64,000 bases of DNA from an uncultured Oscillospiraceae bacterium (GCA_934569225.1 CAKTKC010000001.1:124001-188000), one strand, 5' to 3'. Shown: positions 24,821-33,605, numbered from the stretch's first letter. Notes: generated by a model from the letters alone, not told the origin. A program made the numbers and translations.

Positions 24821-26804
24821 AGAATTAAAAGCGTACATTGTCAGCAAAAAACACCATCTGTTCAGGCGGGATTTTCCGGAGTATCAGAATCTTGCCGAAG
24901 AGTACCACAGGCTGGGACTGTGCCCCAAAGAGCGCATGACCAGAAGATTTGAGTTGCTCTCCAGCCTGGAAACACCCGTATTGCTCCCGGACGAAAAAAT
25001 CTGCTTCCTGCGGACGGTCAGGCAGATCCCGGACTGCTTTACGGAGGATGAGTGGGCGGAAATCAGGCAGAAGCATTTTATCCACGAGCTGGGGTACATG
25101 TCCAACCTTTCCCCGGATTACGAGCGGGTGATCCGTGTGGGGCTTCAGGCCCTTTACGACGATGCGGATGAATACGGGAAGCGGGTCATCAACGGGGTCC
25201 TGGATTTGACGGCGCGCTATCGGGCGGAAGCGATCAAGGCGGGAAAGGCGGAACTGGCAAAGGTGCTGGGGCGTGTACCCCGCTACGGAGCCACCAGCTT
25301 TTACGAGGCTCTGCAGTCCTTCCGTATTCTCCACTATTCTCTCTGGCTGGAAGGCAACTACCACAATACGGTGGGGCGCTTTGACAAGTATATGTATCCC
25401 TACCTGAAAGCGGATATGGAGAAGGGGCTGTACACCAGAGAAACCGCTCTGGAAATAGTGGAGGATTTCTTCCTGAGCTTCAACAAGGACAGCGACCTTT
25501 ATGCCGGAGTCCAGCAGGGGGACAACGGGCAGAGCATGGTGCTGGGCGGCATGGATGAAAACGGCGGCGAGGTATTCAATCTCCTGTCTGAGCTCTGCCT
25601 GGAGGCCAGCAAAAATCTGCTGATGATCGATCCCAAGATCAACCTCCGGGTAAGCAAAAACACGCCGCTGCGAGTCTATGAATTGGGAAGCGAACTGACG
25701 AAAGCGGGATTGGGTTTTCCCCAGTATTCCAATGATGACGTGGTGATTGACGGCCTGGTCAGGCTGGGATGTGACCTGGAAGATGCCAGGGATTATGTGG
25801 TGGCTGCCTGCTGGGAATTCATTATTCCAAGGGTGGGCGGGGATGTTGCCAACATTGGCGCCCTGTCCTTCCCCAAGGTGATCGATGCCTGTCTGCACAA
25901 ATATCTGACCGCTTGTGAAACCTTCGCGGATTTCCTGGAAAAGGTGAAAGCGGAAATCAACGCGGAATGTGACAGAATCTGCGGCAATATCCGGAACCTT
26001 TGGTTCGTGCCGTCTCCGCTTATGAACCTGATGATGACCGGCGGAATCTATGAGGGCGGAAAATACAACAACTTCGGCATCCACGGAACCGGAATCGCCA
26101 CGGCAGCGGACTCCCTGGCAGCGATCCGGAAATATATCTACGATGAAAAACGGCTCACGAAAGCCGAACTGATCGAAGCGGTGGATTCCGATTTCTCCCG
26201 GCACAGCGAGCTGCTGCCGCTCCTCAGATATGAAGCGCCGAAGCTCGGAAACAACGAAGACCTGCCGGACTCCCTGGCAGTCGAGCTGCTGCACACATTT
26301 TCCGAGAGCCTGAAGGGCAGAAAGAATTGCCGCGGCGGCGTCTACCGGGCGGGTACTGGGTCGGCCATGTTTTATCTGTGGCACGCAAACGAGATCGGGG
26401 CTTCTCCGGACGGAAGAAGAAAGGGAGAGCCCTTCGGCACGAACTTCTCCCCCAGCCTGTTTGCCAGGATCAATGGGCCGCTTTCCGTTATCTCGTCTTT
26501 CACGAAGCCCGATTTCCGGGAGGCCATCAACGGCGGTCCTCTGACAATGGAGTTCTCCGCATCCATGTTCCAGGGGCCGGACAGTGTTCACAAGATCGCC
26601 ATGCTGGTGAAAACCTTTATTGATATGGGCGGACATCAGATGCAGCTCAACGCAGTGAACACGGAATTGCTGAAGGATGCGCAGAAGCATCCGGAGGCAC
26701 ATACGCAGCTTGTGGTGCGGGTCTGGGGATGGAGCGCCTATTTTGTGGAGCTGGATAAAGAATATCAGGATCATGTATTAAGGCGCCAGCAATACAGTGT
26801 GTAA
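24813..26804 (+). CDS. Glycyl-radical enzyme (pyruvate formate-lyase superfamily), substrate unknown
   Basis: A 663-residue glycyl-radical enzyme. The radical loop is R636-V-W-G639-W640 followed by SAYFVELDKEYQDHV (usual RV-x-GY/F), and the active-site cysteine is Cys333 in AACWEF. Dehydratases such as glycerol dehydratase and CutC have G-C-V-E, so the Cys-x-Glu spacing is kept with Trp in between. The ASPDGRRKGEPF segment before the C-terminal loop is typical. The protein is shorter than most family members (about 750-850). It is followed directly by its activase and then by a GH43. A dehydratase or lyase on a sugar-derived polyol is a reasonable guess; I cannot assign it. Confidence 0.88.
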   Translation: MGKELKAYIVSKKHHLFRRDFPEYQNLAEEYHRLGLCPKERMTRRFELLSSLETPVLLPDEKICFLRTVRQIPDCFTEDEWAEIRQKHFIHELGYMSNLSPDYERVIRVGLQALYDDADEYGKRVINGVLDLTARYRAEAIKAGKAELAKVLGRVPRYGATSFYEALQSFRILHYSLWLEGNYHNTVGRFDKYMYPYLKADMEKGLYTRETALEIVEDFFLSFNKDSDLYAGVQQGDNGQSMVLGGMDENGGEVFNLLSELCLEASKNLLMIDPKINLRVSKNTPLRVYELGSELTKAGLGFPQYSNDDVVIDGLVRLGCDLEDARDYVVAACWEFIIPRVGGDVANIGALSFPKVIDACLHKYLTACETFADFLEKVKAEINAECDRICGNIRNLWFVPSPLMNLMMTGGIYEGGKYNNFGIHGTGIATAADSLAAIRKYIYDEKRLTKAELIEAVDSDFSRHSELLPLLRYEAPKLGNNEDLPDSLAVELLHTFSESLKGRKNCRGGVYRAGTGSAMFYLWHANEIGASPDGRRKGEPFGTNFSPSLFARINGPLSVISSFTKPDFREAINGGPLTMEFSASMFQGPDSVHKIAMLVKTFIDMGGHQMQLNAVNTELLKDAQKHPEAHTQLVVRVWGWSAYFVELDKEYQDHVLRRQQYSV

Positions 26805-26805
26805 T

Positions 26806-27624
26806 ATGAACGGAACAATATTTGACGTCAGAGAATTCACGGTTCATGACGGCCCGGGGCCTAGGATCACCGTGTTTTTGAAGGGCTGCCCCCTGAGATG
26901 CAGGTGGTGCCATAATCCGGAGGGACTCAGCACAGCCAGGCAGCTCATGTATAAGAAAAATTTCTGCACCCACTGCGGCGCCTGCATGAAGCCCTGCGGG
27001 CACCCGGAATGCCTCCCCTTCGGCCGTTGTGTTCACGCCTGTGCCAACGGCTGCCTGAGCATTGCCGGGGAGGAAATTTCCGCGGAGCATCTGGCCCAGC
27101 GTCTGCGCAAGCGCGGGGAGATCTTGAAAAGAATGGATGGCGGAATCACTATATCGGGTGGGGAGCCAATGCTTCAGGCAGACTTTGTCTGTGCGCTTGC
27201 ACAAGAGCTGGGCGATTTCCACAAAGCGATTCAGACCAGCGGATACGCGGAACCTGAGACGTATCAGAAGGTGATAGGCTGTGTGGATTATGTCATGCAG
27301 GATATCAAACTGGCAGATACGCAGGCTCACGTCCGGTATACCGGCGTCAGCAATGCACGGATATTGGAGAACATTGCATGGCTGAAAGCCAGCGGGAAAG
27401 ACTTTGTTTTCCGGATCCCGCTGATTCCGGGGATTACGGACACAGAGGAGAACCTGCGTGCCATTTCTCAGATTGTCGGCTCGTTCCGGACAGAGCTGCT
27501 GCCCTACAATTCCCTCGCCGGCGCGAAGTATCCCATGGTAGGAATGGCGTATCCTCTCCCGGACGGGAATAACCGATGTGAAGATTTTACAAGGTTTTTT
27601 GAAAATGCGGTATTGCTCGCGTAG
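26806..27624 (+). CDS. Glycyl-radical enzyme activating protein (radical SAM)
   Basis: A 272-residue PflA-type activase that installs the glycyl radical with S-adenosylmethionine. The radical-SAM cysteines are Cys28, Cys32 and Cys35 (GCPLRCRWCHNPEG). An inserted ferredoxin-like stretch (about residues 54-79, cysteines at 54, 57, 60, 64, 69, 75 and 79) is typical of activases of dehydratase-type enzymes rather than PFL. GGEPMLQ is also present. The ATG at 26806 lies one base after the enzyme's stop; a GTG at 26797 is an alternative. No strong ribosome-binding site is seen, so coupling to the upstream gene is likely. Confidence 0.93.
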   Translation: MNGTIFDVREFTVHDGPGPRITVFLKGCPLRCRWCHNPEGLSTARQLMYKKNFCTHCGACMKPCGHPECLPFGRCVHACANGCLSIAGEEISAEHLAQRLRKRGEILKRMDGGITISGGEPMLQADFVCALAQELGDFHKAIQTSGYAEPETYQKVIGCVDYVMQDIKLADTQAHVRYTGVSNARILENIAWLKASGKDFVFRIPLIPGITDTEENLRAISQIVGSFRTELLPYNSLAGAKYPMVGMAYPLPDGNNRCEDFTRFFENAVLLA

Positions 27625-27734
27625 CAAAGAAGCAGGAAAAGATATGGAAAGCGTCCCCAAACGGGATAAGCTGAGGATGGAATCAAGTCATAGCCGCGTT
27701 TCCGACCGGGAACCATTGCAAAGGAGCGTTCAGG

Positions 27735-28646
27735 ATGAAAAACGGACAGATTTGGCAGGACGTGGACGGGAAGGATATCCAGGCTCACGGCGGCTGCATT
27801 CTGCAATACCGGGATCGGTTTTACTGGTACGGAGAGAACAAGGGTGCCCCCAACTGCCCCGGCCGGAACCGGGTGGATGTCATCGGGATCTCCTGCTATT
27901 CCTCTGAAAACCTCGTCGACTGGAAATATGAAGGCACGGCGCTGAAGGCAGAGTCCGACCCGGAAAGTCCCCTGCACTTCTCCAGAGTGGTTGAGCGTCC
28001 CAAGGTTCTTTACAACGAAAAAACGAACCGGTTTGTGATGTGGATGCACCTGGACAGCCCGGATTACAGCTTTTCCGGCGTGGGCATTGCCGAAGCGGAA
28101 CAGCCGACTGGCCCCTTCCGGCTGATTAAGACGACCCACCCCAATCGCCAGGAGTCCCGGGATATGACTCTCTACCGGGACAAGGACGGCGCTGCCTATC
28201 TGATCCACGCCAAGGACTGGAACAAGACCATGAACATTGCCCGGCTCAACGAGTTGTACACCGATCTGGACGGAACCTATGTCAGCGTCATGACGGATCA
28301 GGAGCGGGAGGCCCCCGCCCTGTGCAAGCACGGAGGACTGTACTATATGATCACCTCCGGCTGCACAGGCTGGGCACCCAACTCGGCGCTATACGCCGTC
28401 AGCCCCCATATCATGGGGCACTGGAAGCTGATAGACAACCCCTGTGAGGGGCCTGACAGCAGGAAGACCTTCTTCGGTCAGAGCAGCTTTCTGTTTGCCG
28501 TAAATCAAAAGCACTATCTGATGCTGGATCACTGGATTCCTGAGAACCTGCAAAAATCAGGCTACAGCATTCTCCCGGTCACCTTCGACGAGGAAGGGAT
28601 TATGACCGTCCGTTGGAAGGACACCTGGGACGGCCCGGAGGAATAG
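27735..28646 (+). CDS. Glycoside hydrolase family 43-type protein
   Basis: A 303-residue five-bladed beta-propeller hydrolase. DVDGKDIQAHGGCILQYRDRFYWYGENK at the N-terminus is the hallmark of GH43 subfamilies that include exo-beta-1,3-galactanases. The likely catalytic acids are in the AHGG-YWYGE region, in VVERPKVLYN and in DQEREAPALCKHGG. There is no signal peptide, so it is cytoplasmic. AAGGAG lies before the ATG. The 110-base gap from the activase gene has no gene; the three genes may share a transcript. Confidence 0.87.
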   Translation: MKNGQIWQDVDGKDIQAHGGCILQYRDRFYWYGENKGAPNCPGRNRVDVIGISCYSSENLVDWKYEGTALKAESDPESPLHFSRVVERPKVLYNEKTNRFVMWMHLDSPDYSFSGVGIAEAEQPTGPFRLIKTTHPNRQESRDMTLYRDKDGAAYLIHAKDWNKTMNIARLNELYTDLDGTYVSVMTDQEREAPALCKHGGLYYMITSGCTGWAPNSALYAVSPHIMGHWKLIDNPCEGPDSRKTFFGQSSFLFAVNQKHYLMLDHWIPENLQKSGYSILPVTFDEEGIMTVRWKDTWDGPEE

Positions 28647-28703
28647 GAGAGAGCAGCGTGCGGTCAAATGCCGATGGCACGCAAATGGAAATGCGACAAA
28701 AAG

Positions 28704-28737
28704 CCTCTGCTTTCAGCAAACGAAAGCAGAGGTTTTT
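28704..28737 (+). terminator. Intrinsic terminator after GH43
   Basis: An 11-bp stem (CCTCTGCTTTC / GAAAGCAGAGG), seven-base loop and TTTTT. Confidence 0.88.
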
Positions 28738-28747
28738 CCATAGACGA

Positions 28748-28774
28748 AACGCGGGAGGCATTGCCTCCCGCGTT
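28748..28774 (-). terminator. Hairpin after lysS
   Basis: A perfect 12-bp stem (AACGCGGGAGGC / GCCTCCCGCGTT) with a three-base loop, eight bases beyond the lysS stop on the minus strand. It lacks a clear T-run. Confidence 0.65.
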
Positions 28775-28781
28775 GGCTGTA

Positions 28782-30725
28782 TCAATACATCTTCGCGCCG
28801 GCGGGGATGTGGTTGTCCAGCATCAGCAGGTGCAGCTTTTCTTCACCGTTTTCGTGGTGAACGGCGGAGATCAGCATGCCGCAGGAGTCAATGCCCATCA
28901 TGGGACGGGGCGGCAGATTGGTGATGGCAAGCAGCGTCTTGCCCACCAGCTCTTCCGGCTCATAATAAGCATGAATACCGCTCAAAATCGTCCGATTTGT
29001 GCCCGTTCCATCGTCCAGCGTAAACTTTAGAAGCTTTTTGGACTTCTTCACGGCTTCGCATTCCAGGACCTTTACGGCTCTGAAATCGCTCTTAGAGAAG
29101 GTGTCAAAGTCAACGTAGTCCGCAAACAGGGGCTCGATCTCCACATTGGAAAAGTCAATCTTTTCCTCAACTTTGGCAGGAGCGGGAATTACCTCATTTT
29201 CCAACTTTTCGGCGGGCTTCTCAGCCTTGGGCAAATCTGTCGGTTTCATCGTGGGGAACAGGATAACCTCCCGAATCGTGTCGGCGCCGGTGAAGAGCAT
29301 GACGGCGCGGTCGATGCCCATGCCCATGCCACCCGTGGGGGGCATGCCGTATTCCAGCGCAGTCAGGAAATCCTCGTCCAGCATCTCCGTCTCGTCGTCG
29401 CCCCGTTCCCGCTGCTCGACCTGCTTCATGAAGCGTTCCCGCTGGTCAATGGGGTCGTTCAGCTCGGAATAGGCGTTGCCCATCTCGCTGCGGTTGATGA
29501 AGAACTCGAAACGCTCCGTCAGACGGGGATCCTCGGGGGATTTCTTGGTCAGAGGGGAGACCTCCACCGGGTACATGGTGATGAAGGTGGGCTGCACCAG
29601 ATGCTCCTCGACCTTCTGGTCGAAGCAGGCATACAGGGCGTTGCCCCAGGTCTTCTCAGCGGCGTCGGCCAGCTCAACACCAACGGCCTTGGCGGCGGCT
29701 ACGGCCTCCGCGTCGTCGGTGATGGTGCCAAAGTCAACGCCCACGTACTTCTTGACGGCATCCACCATGGTCAGCCGGGGCCAGCCGGGGGTCAGGTCGA
29801 TCTTCTCACCCATCCATTCCAGCGCGTAGCTGCCCATAACCTCCTTGGCAAAGGTGGTGTAGACGCCCTCGGCAATGTCCATCATGTCGTGGAAATCGGC
29901 ATAGGCCTGATACAGCTCCACGGTGGTGAATTCCGGGTTGTGCTTGGGATCCATGCCCTCGTTGCGGAAAATGCGGCCGACCTCGTACACCCGATCCATG
30001 CCGCCTACAATGAGCCGCTTCAGAGGCAGCTCCGTGGCGATGCGCATGTACATGTCAATGTCCAGGGTGTTGTGGTGGGTGACAAAGGGGCGGGCGGCAG
30101 CACCGCCGGCGATGGTGTTCAGCACGGGGGTCTCCACTTCAATGTACCCCATGCTGTCCAGATAGTTGCGCAGGTGCTTGATGAACTTGGAGCGGATGAC
30201 AAAATTCCGCTTGACCTCGGGATTCACCATCAGGTCAACGTAGCGCTGACGGAAACGGGCTTCCTTGTCGGTCAGACCGTGGAATTTATTGGGCAGGGGC
30301 AGCAGGGACTTGCTCAGCAGGGTGACGATCTTGGCGCGGATGGAAATTTCCTCGGTCTTCGTCTTGAAGACCTCGCCCTCCACGCCGACGATATCGCCGA
30401 TGTCGTACTTCTTGAAGCGGTTGTATTCCTCCTCGCCCAGCTCGTCGATCTTGACGAAAATCTGGATGCGGCCGGCGCGATCCTGCAAATCGCAGAACAT
30501 GACCTTGCCCTGACCGCGCTTGCTCATCAGACGTCCCGCAACCTTGACGGTCTTGCCCTCGAAGTTTTCATAGTCTGCCTTGATAGCGGCAGAATCGGCG
30601 TTGAAATCATACTTGGTCTGGACAAAGGGGTCGCGCCCCTCAGCCTGGAGTGCTGCCAGCTTTTCCCGCCGGATCTGCATCTGGTCATTCAGAGACAGCT
30701 CCGGCTGCGGTACAAACTTTGCCAT
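28782..30725 (-). CDS. lysS: Lysyl-tRNA synthetase, class II, with C-terminal tRNA-binding domain
   Basis: A 647-residue LysRS, about 150 residues longer than usual. N-terminal OB-fold anticodon domain (about 55-160, VKVAGRLMSKRGQGKVMF), class II core (about 180-500) with ARFRQRYVDLMVN, RIFRNEGMDPKHNPEFTTVELYQAYAD and GMGMGIDRAVMLFTG (motif 3). After a charged linker (EKPAEKLENEVIPAPAKVEE) comes a complete EMAPII/Trbp111-like domain: DFDTFSKSDFRAVKVLECEAVK, ILSGIHAYYEPEELVGKT and NLPPRPMMGIDSCGMLISA. That domain is normally found at the end of MetRS. It is transcribed after greA with a three-base gap. Confidence 0.95.
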   Translation of the reverse strand: MAKFVPQPELSLNDQMQIRREKLAALQAEGRDPFVQTKYDFNADSAAIKADYENFEGKTVKVAGRLMSKRGQGKVMFCDLQDRAGRIQIFVKIDELGEEEYNRFKKYDIGDIVGVEGEVFKTKTEEISIRAKIVTLLSKSLLPLPNKFHGLTDKEARFRQRYVDLMVNPEVKRNFVIRSKFIKHLRNYLDSMGYIEVETPVLNTIAGGAAARPFVTHHNTLDIDMYMRIATELPLKRLIVGGMDRVYEVGRIFRNEGMDPKHNPEFTTVELYQAYADFHDMMDIAEGVYTTFAKEVMGSYALEWMGEKIDLTPGWPRLTMVDAVKKYVGVDFGTITDDAEAVAAAKAVGVELADAAEKTWGNALYACFDQKVEEHLVQPTFITMYPVEVSPLTKKSPEDPRLTERFEFFINRSEMGNAYSELNDPIDQRERFMKQVEQRERGDDETEMLDEDFLTALEYGMPPTGGMGMGIDRAVMLFTGADTIREVILFPTMKPTDLPKAEKPAEKLENEVIPAPAKVEEKIDFSNVEIEPLFADYVDFDTFSKSDFRAVKVLECEAVKKSKKLLKFTLDDGTGTNRTILSGIHAYYEPEELVGKTLLAITNLPPRPMMGIDSCGMLISAVHHENGEEKLHLLMLDNHIPAGAKMY

Positions 30726-30728
30726 GGC

Positions 30729-31211
30729 TCAGCCCTCGCGGGAAACGCTGACCACCTTCATGGTGAAGGAGCCGGCAGGGGCGTTGACGGTGAAGTTCTC
30801 GCCCGCGGCCTTGCCGACGACGGCGCGGCCGAAGGGGGAGTCGTCGGACAGCTTGAACTCCATGGGGTTGGCTTCCTGAGAACCGGTGATGCGGTACTCG
30901 GTCTGCTTGCCGTTCTCGTCCTCGACAACCACGGTGCAGCCCAGACCCACCCGGCCGTTGGCCTCATTCTCGTCTTCGATGATGACGGCGTGGGACAGAA
31001 CGTCCTCGATCTCGGCGATGCGGCCGTAGAGCTTGGCCTGCTCGTTCTTGGCGGCATCGTATTCGGAGTTTTCGGACAAGTCGCCGTAGGAGCGGGCTTC
31101 GGCGATCATGGCGGCGACTTCCCGCTCGCGGGTGGTTTTCAGGTAATTCAGTTCCTTTTCCAGGTCGGCAAGACGCAGACTGGTGATCTTAAATTCTTTT
31201 GCCATATTCAA
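30729..31211 (-). CDS. greA: Transcription elongation factor GreA
   Basis: A 160-residue GreA, which rescues backtracked RNA polymerase by stimulating transcript cleavage. The N-terminal coiled coil carries acidic residues (MIAEARSYGDLSENSEYDAAKNEQ) and the C-terminal FKBP-like domain ends in SPFGRAVVGKAAGENFTVNAP. Length and motifs are standard. It is the first gene of a greA-lysS operon with AAAGGA upstream of the ATG. Confidence 0.97.
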   Translation of the reverse strand: MNMAKEFKITSLRLADLEKELNYLKTTREREVAAMIAEARSYGDLSENSEYDAAKNEQAKLYGRIAEIEDVLSHAVIIEDENEANGRVGLGCTVVVEDENGKQTEYRITGSQEANPMEFKLSDDSPFGRAVVGKAAGENFTVNAPAGSFTMKVVSVSREG

Positions 31212-31248
31212 AATCCTTTCTCAGATAAAAATATCCATAGCTCCAAAC

Positions 31249-31278
31249 ATTATAGAAGAATTATGCCCCATAGTCAAG
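31249..31278 (-). promoter_or_regulatory. Sigma-A promoter of greA-lysS
   Basis: On the minus strand TTGACT (31273-31278) and TATAAT (31249-31254) are 18 bases apart, about 40 bases before greA. Confidence 0.8.
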
Positions 31279-31307
31279 TTTTATTTGCGGTTTTCGGGGA
31301 AAGAATG

Positions 31308-31336
31308 TCCGCCCGTGGGAGAGTCACGGGCGGACG
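31308..31336 (-). terminator. Hairpin after yhfC
   Basis: An 11-bp stem (GTCCGCCCGTG / CACGGGCGGAC) with a seven-base loop, 17 bases beyond the yhfC stop. The minus-strand T-run is poor. Confidence 0.65.
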
Positions 31337-31352
31337 ATGATATGGAGGAAAG

Positions 31353-32147
31353 CTAGTCGCTGACGGCGTTCTCCGCTTCCGCCCGGTACAGCCGGACGGT
31401 GAAGATCGCGGTCACGATGACGATGGCCGCCAGAATGGCTTCCAAAACGGGAACGGGGACGGCATCCTTGAGCAGCGCGCCCAGTGCGTCCACGGCGAAG
31501 TGGATGCCCATGGCAGCGAGGAAGAAGCCCCGGCGGTGATACCGCACGGCGCGGTACACCAGATACGACAGGCAGATCTGCAGGGTCAGGGCGATGAGCC
31601 GCTCCATGCCGACCATGTAAAAGAGGTAAGCCGGAAGCGTCCACAGCTGGGAGACCGTCGCCATGGAGGTCGCCCGGGCGGCTTCGTCCAGCCCGGCGAG
31701 GGCGCTTTCCAGCTTGCCGCCGTTGACCATGGCAGAGGTGGCAAGATTGGAGACGCAGGTCAGTCCGCCGACGAACAGCGCCTCAACGCCGCCGTGACCC
31801 ACGCCGTACATCAGAGCGTTTTCCTTTTTCAGCTGGCTGCCCAGAAAGTATTTCATGGCAATCAGCCGCCCGAATTCCTCAAAAATCGCAGCTGCCGCGC
31901 CGCCGTACAGGGCGGACAGCCACAGATTGCCCGTCAGCTTTTCCCCGAAGACGGCACGCATGGCCAGGTGGAGCATCTGCTCTAAGAACATGGCGAAGAT
32001 GACGAAGACCACCGCGCCCAGAAGCATGTCGGAGAGCTTCGCGCCGGTTCTGCGTTTCAGTAGGATGCACAGCGCCACGGGCGTTCCCACGCAGAGGAGC
32101 AGGCTGACGACCATGCCGGTAATGCTTGCGGAAGATACGGTATTCAT
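31353..32147 (-). CDS. YhfC-family intramembrane (glutamic-type) protease-like protein
   Basis: A 264-residue membrane protein with about seven hydrophobic segments, of the YhfC (PF10086) family related to CAAX-type intramembrane proteases. Candidate active-site residues are the two Glu of AAIFEEFGRLIAMKYF and the His/Glu of GVGHGGVEALFVGG. It follows the sdpI gene by 15 bases with AAGGAGG, so it is third in an sdpR-sdpI-yhfC operon. A role in membrane stress, peptide processing or immunity is suggested by that context. Confidence 0.87.
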   Translation of the reverse strand: MNTVSSASITGMVVSLLLCVGTPVALCILLKRRTGAKLSDMLLGAVVFVIFAMFLEQMLHLAMRAVFGEKLTGNLWLSALYGGAAAAIFEEFGRLIAMKYFLGSQLKKENALMYGVGHGGVEALFVGGLTCVSNLATSAMVNGGKLESALAGLDEAARATSMATVSQLWTLPAYLFYMVGMERLIALTLQICLSYLVYRAVRYHRRGFFLAAMGIHFAVDALGALLKDAVPVPVLEAILAAIVIVTAIFTVRLYRAEAENAVSD

Positions 32148-32162
32148 GGTTTTACCTCCTTA

Positions 32163-33227
32163 TTATAAGCCGGTTTTCGCGGCCAGAGTGTCGTAGAGAC
32201 TTCGCGTGCTTTCCGCGCTGCTGCCGCTGAGAACCAGCGTCTTCCCGTTCGCGGACAAAATGACGCAGGCCTCCGGGCGGTAGTAGGTGTAGCGGGTGTA
32301 GGTGCCGAATTCCGCGTTCTCAAACGTTCCCAGCAGCAGCCGGAAGCTGCCTACGCCGTAGGTTCGGGTGCCGTCCACGTTGCCCTCCCGGTATTCGATG
32401 CAGTCGATGGCGTCGTATTTTACGGTGAGGTCGTCGAAATAAGAGGCTTCCACGGTAAAGCTGTCGCTGTCGAACCGGTAATGGAGATTGCCGGTGAACA
32501 GCATGACCGCGACGAACACCACAATCACCGCCGTGAAGATCAGCATGCCAACGGAGATTTTCTTGGACAGCGGGTCGGGTTCACTTTTCGTCCCGTGGAT
32601 CCGATGGTAGCGATAAGAATAGGCGATGGGAAGGATGGACAGAGCTGCCACGGCGAGAATGGTGACGATAATCCCTGGCACCTCCGGAAGCAGGGCGGCA
32701 AGCACCATGATAAGACCGCTGATGACCCAGACCTTACCGGCGAAGCGGTGGGTGGCGATCCAGTTTTCCTCGCTGCCCAGCGTCCAGGAAATCCGGATGC
32801 CCACGGTGCGGTTGGGGCGGCACTTGGGGAGATAGTTGCCGATGGCGGCGAACATCAGTCCCAGCCCCGCGAAAAGGAGGCCGGCGAGCCGGAATTTCCA
32901 CCCCAGCGCCACCGCATAGGTAATGCCGCTGACGAGAATGGAGACGGCGGGTATCATCCAGAACAGCAGCCCCACCACTTTTTTGCTCTGATTCCGGTTT
33001 TTAGCGTCGCGAAAAACAAGAAAGAGCACCAGATAATGGGTGGCCAGCAGGAAAAGGGGCTTAAGAAATACGGCGGCGGCTTTGCCGCTCCATCTGTCCG
33101 CGCCGCTCATGCCCCAATGGGTGGCAAGCTGGCCGGGAAGCCGGTTCCACAGAAGCAGCCCTGCGGCGATGGGGAGAAGGGCAAGCAGCGTGGAGACAAT
33201 CAGTTCTTTTTTGTACTGCTTCATCAT
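32163..33227 (-). CDS. sdpI: SdpI-family immunity-type membrane protein
   Basis: A 354-residue protein with an N-terminal DUF1648 segment (about residues 1-55, ending LATHWGMSGADRWSGK) and an SdpI domain around 150-200 (NRTVGIRISWTLGSEENWIATHRFAGKVW). Several membrane spans are present, then an extra C-terminal soluble part with DAIDCIEY and SGSSAESTRSL. In Bacillus subtilis SdpI confers immunity to the SDP toxin and, when toxin is bound, sequesters SdpR. Here the start overlaps the regulator's stop (ATGA at 33224-33227). No toxin gene is nearby. Confidence 0.85.
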   Translation of the reverse strand: MMKQYKKELIVSTLLALLPIAAGLLLWNRLPGQLATHWGMSGADRWSGKAAAVFLKPLFLLATHYLVLFLVFRDAKNRNQSKKVVGLLFWMIPAVSILVSGITYAVALGWKFRLAGLLFAGLGLMFAAIGNYLPKCRPNRTVGIRISWTLGSEENWIATHRFAGKVWVISGLIMVLAALLPEVPGIIVTILAVAALSILPIAYSYRYHRIHGTKSEPDPLSKKISVGMLIFTAVIVVFVAVMLFTGNLHYRFDSDSFTVEASYFDDLTVKYDAIDCIEYREGNVDGTRTYGVGSFRLLLGTFENAEFGTYTRYTYYRPEACVILSANGKTLVLSGSSAESTRSLYDTLAAKTGL

Positions 33228-33496
33228 GGGGCAGCGCCTCCTTTCAAATCCGTGAGCCAGAGCATGATTTCCTCTAAGACCGAGGTGTTCAGCTCATAAA
33301 AGATGAATTTTCCCTCCCGGGTGTCCCAGATCAGGTCGGCATCCTTCAGGACGGACAGGTGCCGGGACACGGCGGCGGGGGTGATGCTGAAGTGGTCGGC
33401 AATTTCCCCGGCGGACAGCCTGCCGGACTTGAGCAGATTCAGAATTTCCCGCCGGGTCGGGTCGGACAGGGCTTTTAGGGTTTGCTGCAACGCCAA
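33224..33496 (-). CDS. sdpR: ArsR/SdpR-family autorepressor
   Basis: A 90-residue winged-helix regulator: KALSDPTRREILNLLKSG, then AGEIADHFSITPAAVSRHLSVLKDADLI as the recognition region, then EGKFIFYELN. No metal-binding Cys motif is seen, as in SdpR. The TTG at 33496 is chosen because GGAGGTG lies six bases upstream; the frame stays open further but runs into the operator. It probably represses its own operon via the inverted repeat at 33518-33544. Confidence 0.9.
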   Translation of the reverse strand: MALQQTLKALSDPTRREILNLLKSGRLSAGEIADHFSITPAAVSRHLSVLKDADLIWDTREGKFIFYELNTSVLEEIMLWLTDLKGGAAP

Positions 33497-33517
33497 GGAA
33501 TTCACCTCCGATCGAAC

Positions 33518-33575
33518 ATTTAACAATTAACTGAATTGTTAAATATATGGTACCATAAGAACGACCCGTTGTCAA
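33518..33575 (-). promoter_or_regulatory. Promoter and operator of sdpR-sdpI-yhfC
   Basis: Minus-strand TTGACA (33570-33575), 17-base spacer and TACCAT (33547-33552). Just downstream lies a perfect 11-bp inverted repeat, ATTTAACAATT / AATTGTTAAAT, with a five-base centre (33518-33544), covering the start of transcription. An AT-rich palindrome there in front of an ArsR-type gene fits autorepression. Confidence 0.82.
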
Positions 33576-33579
33576 GCAG

Positions 33580-33605
33580 AAAAAGGGCGGCCGTTACGGC
33601 CGCCC
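33580..33605 (-). terminator. Intrinsic terminator of the PPC/nitroreductase operon
   Basis: A GC-rich 9-bp stem (GGGCGGCCG / CGGCCGCCC) with a three-base loop; on the minus strand it is followed by TTTTT. Confidence 0.88.
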
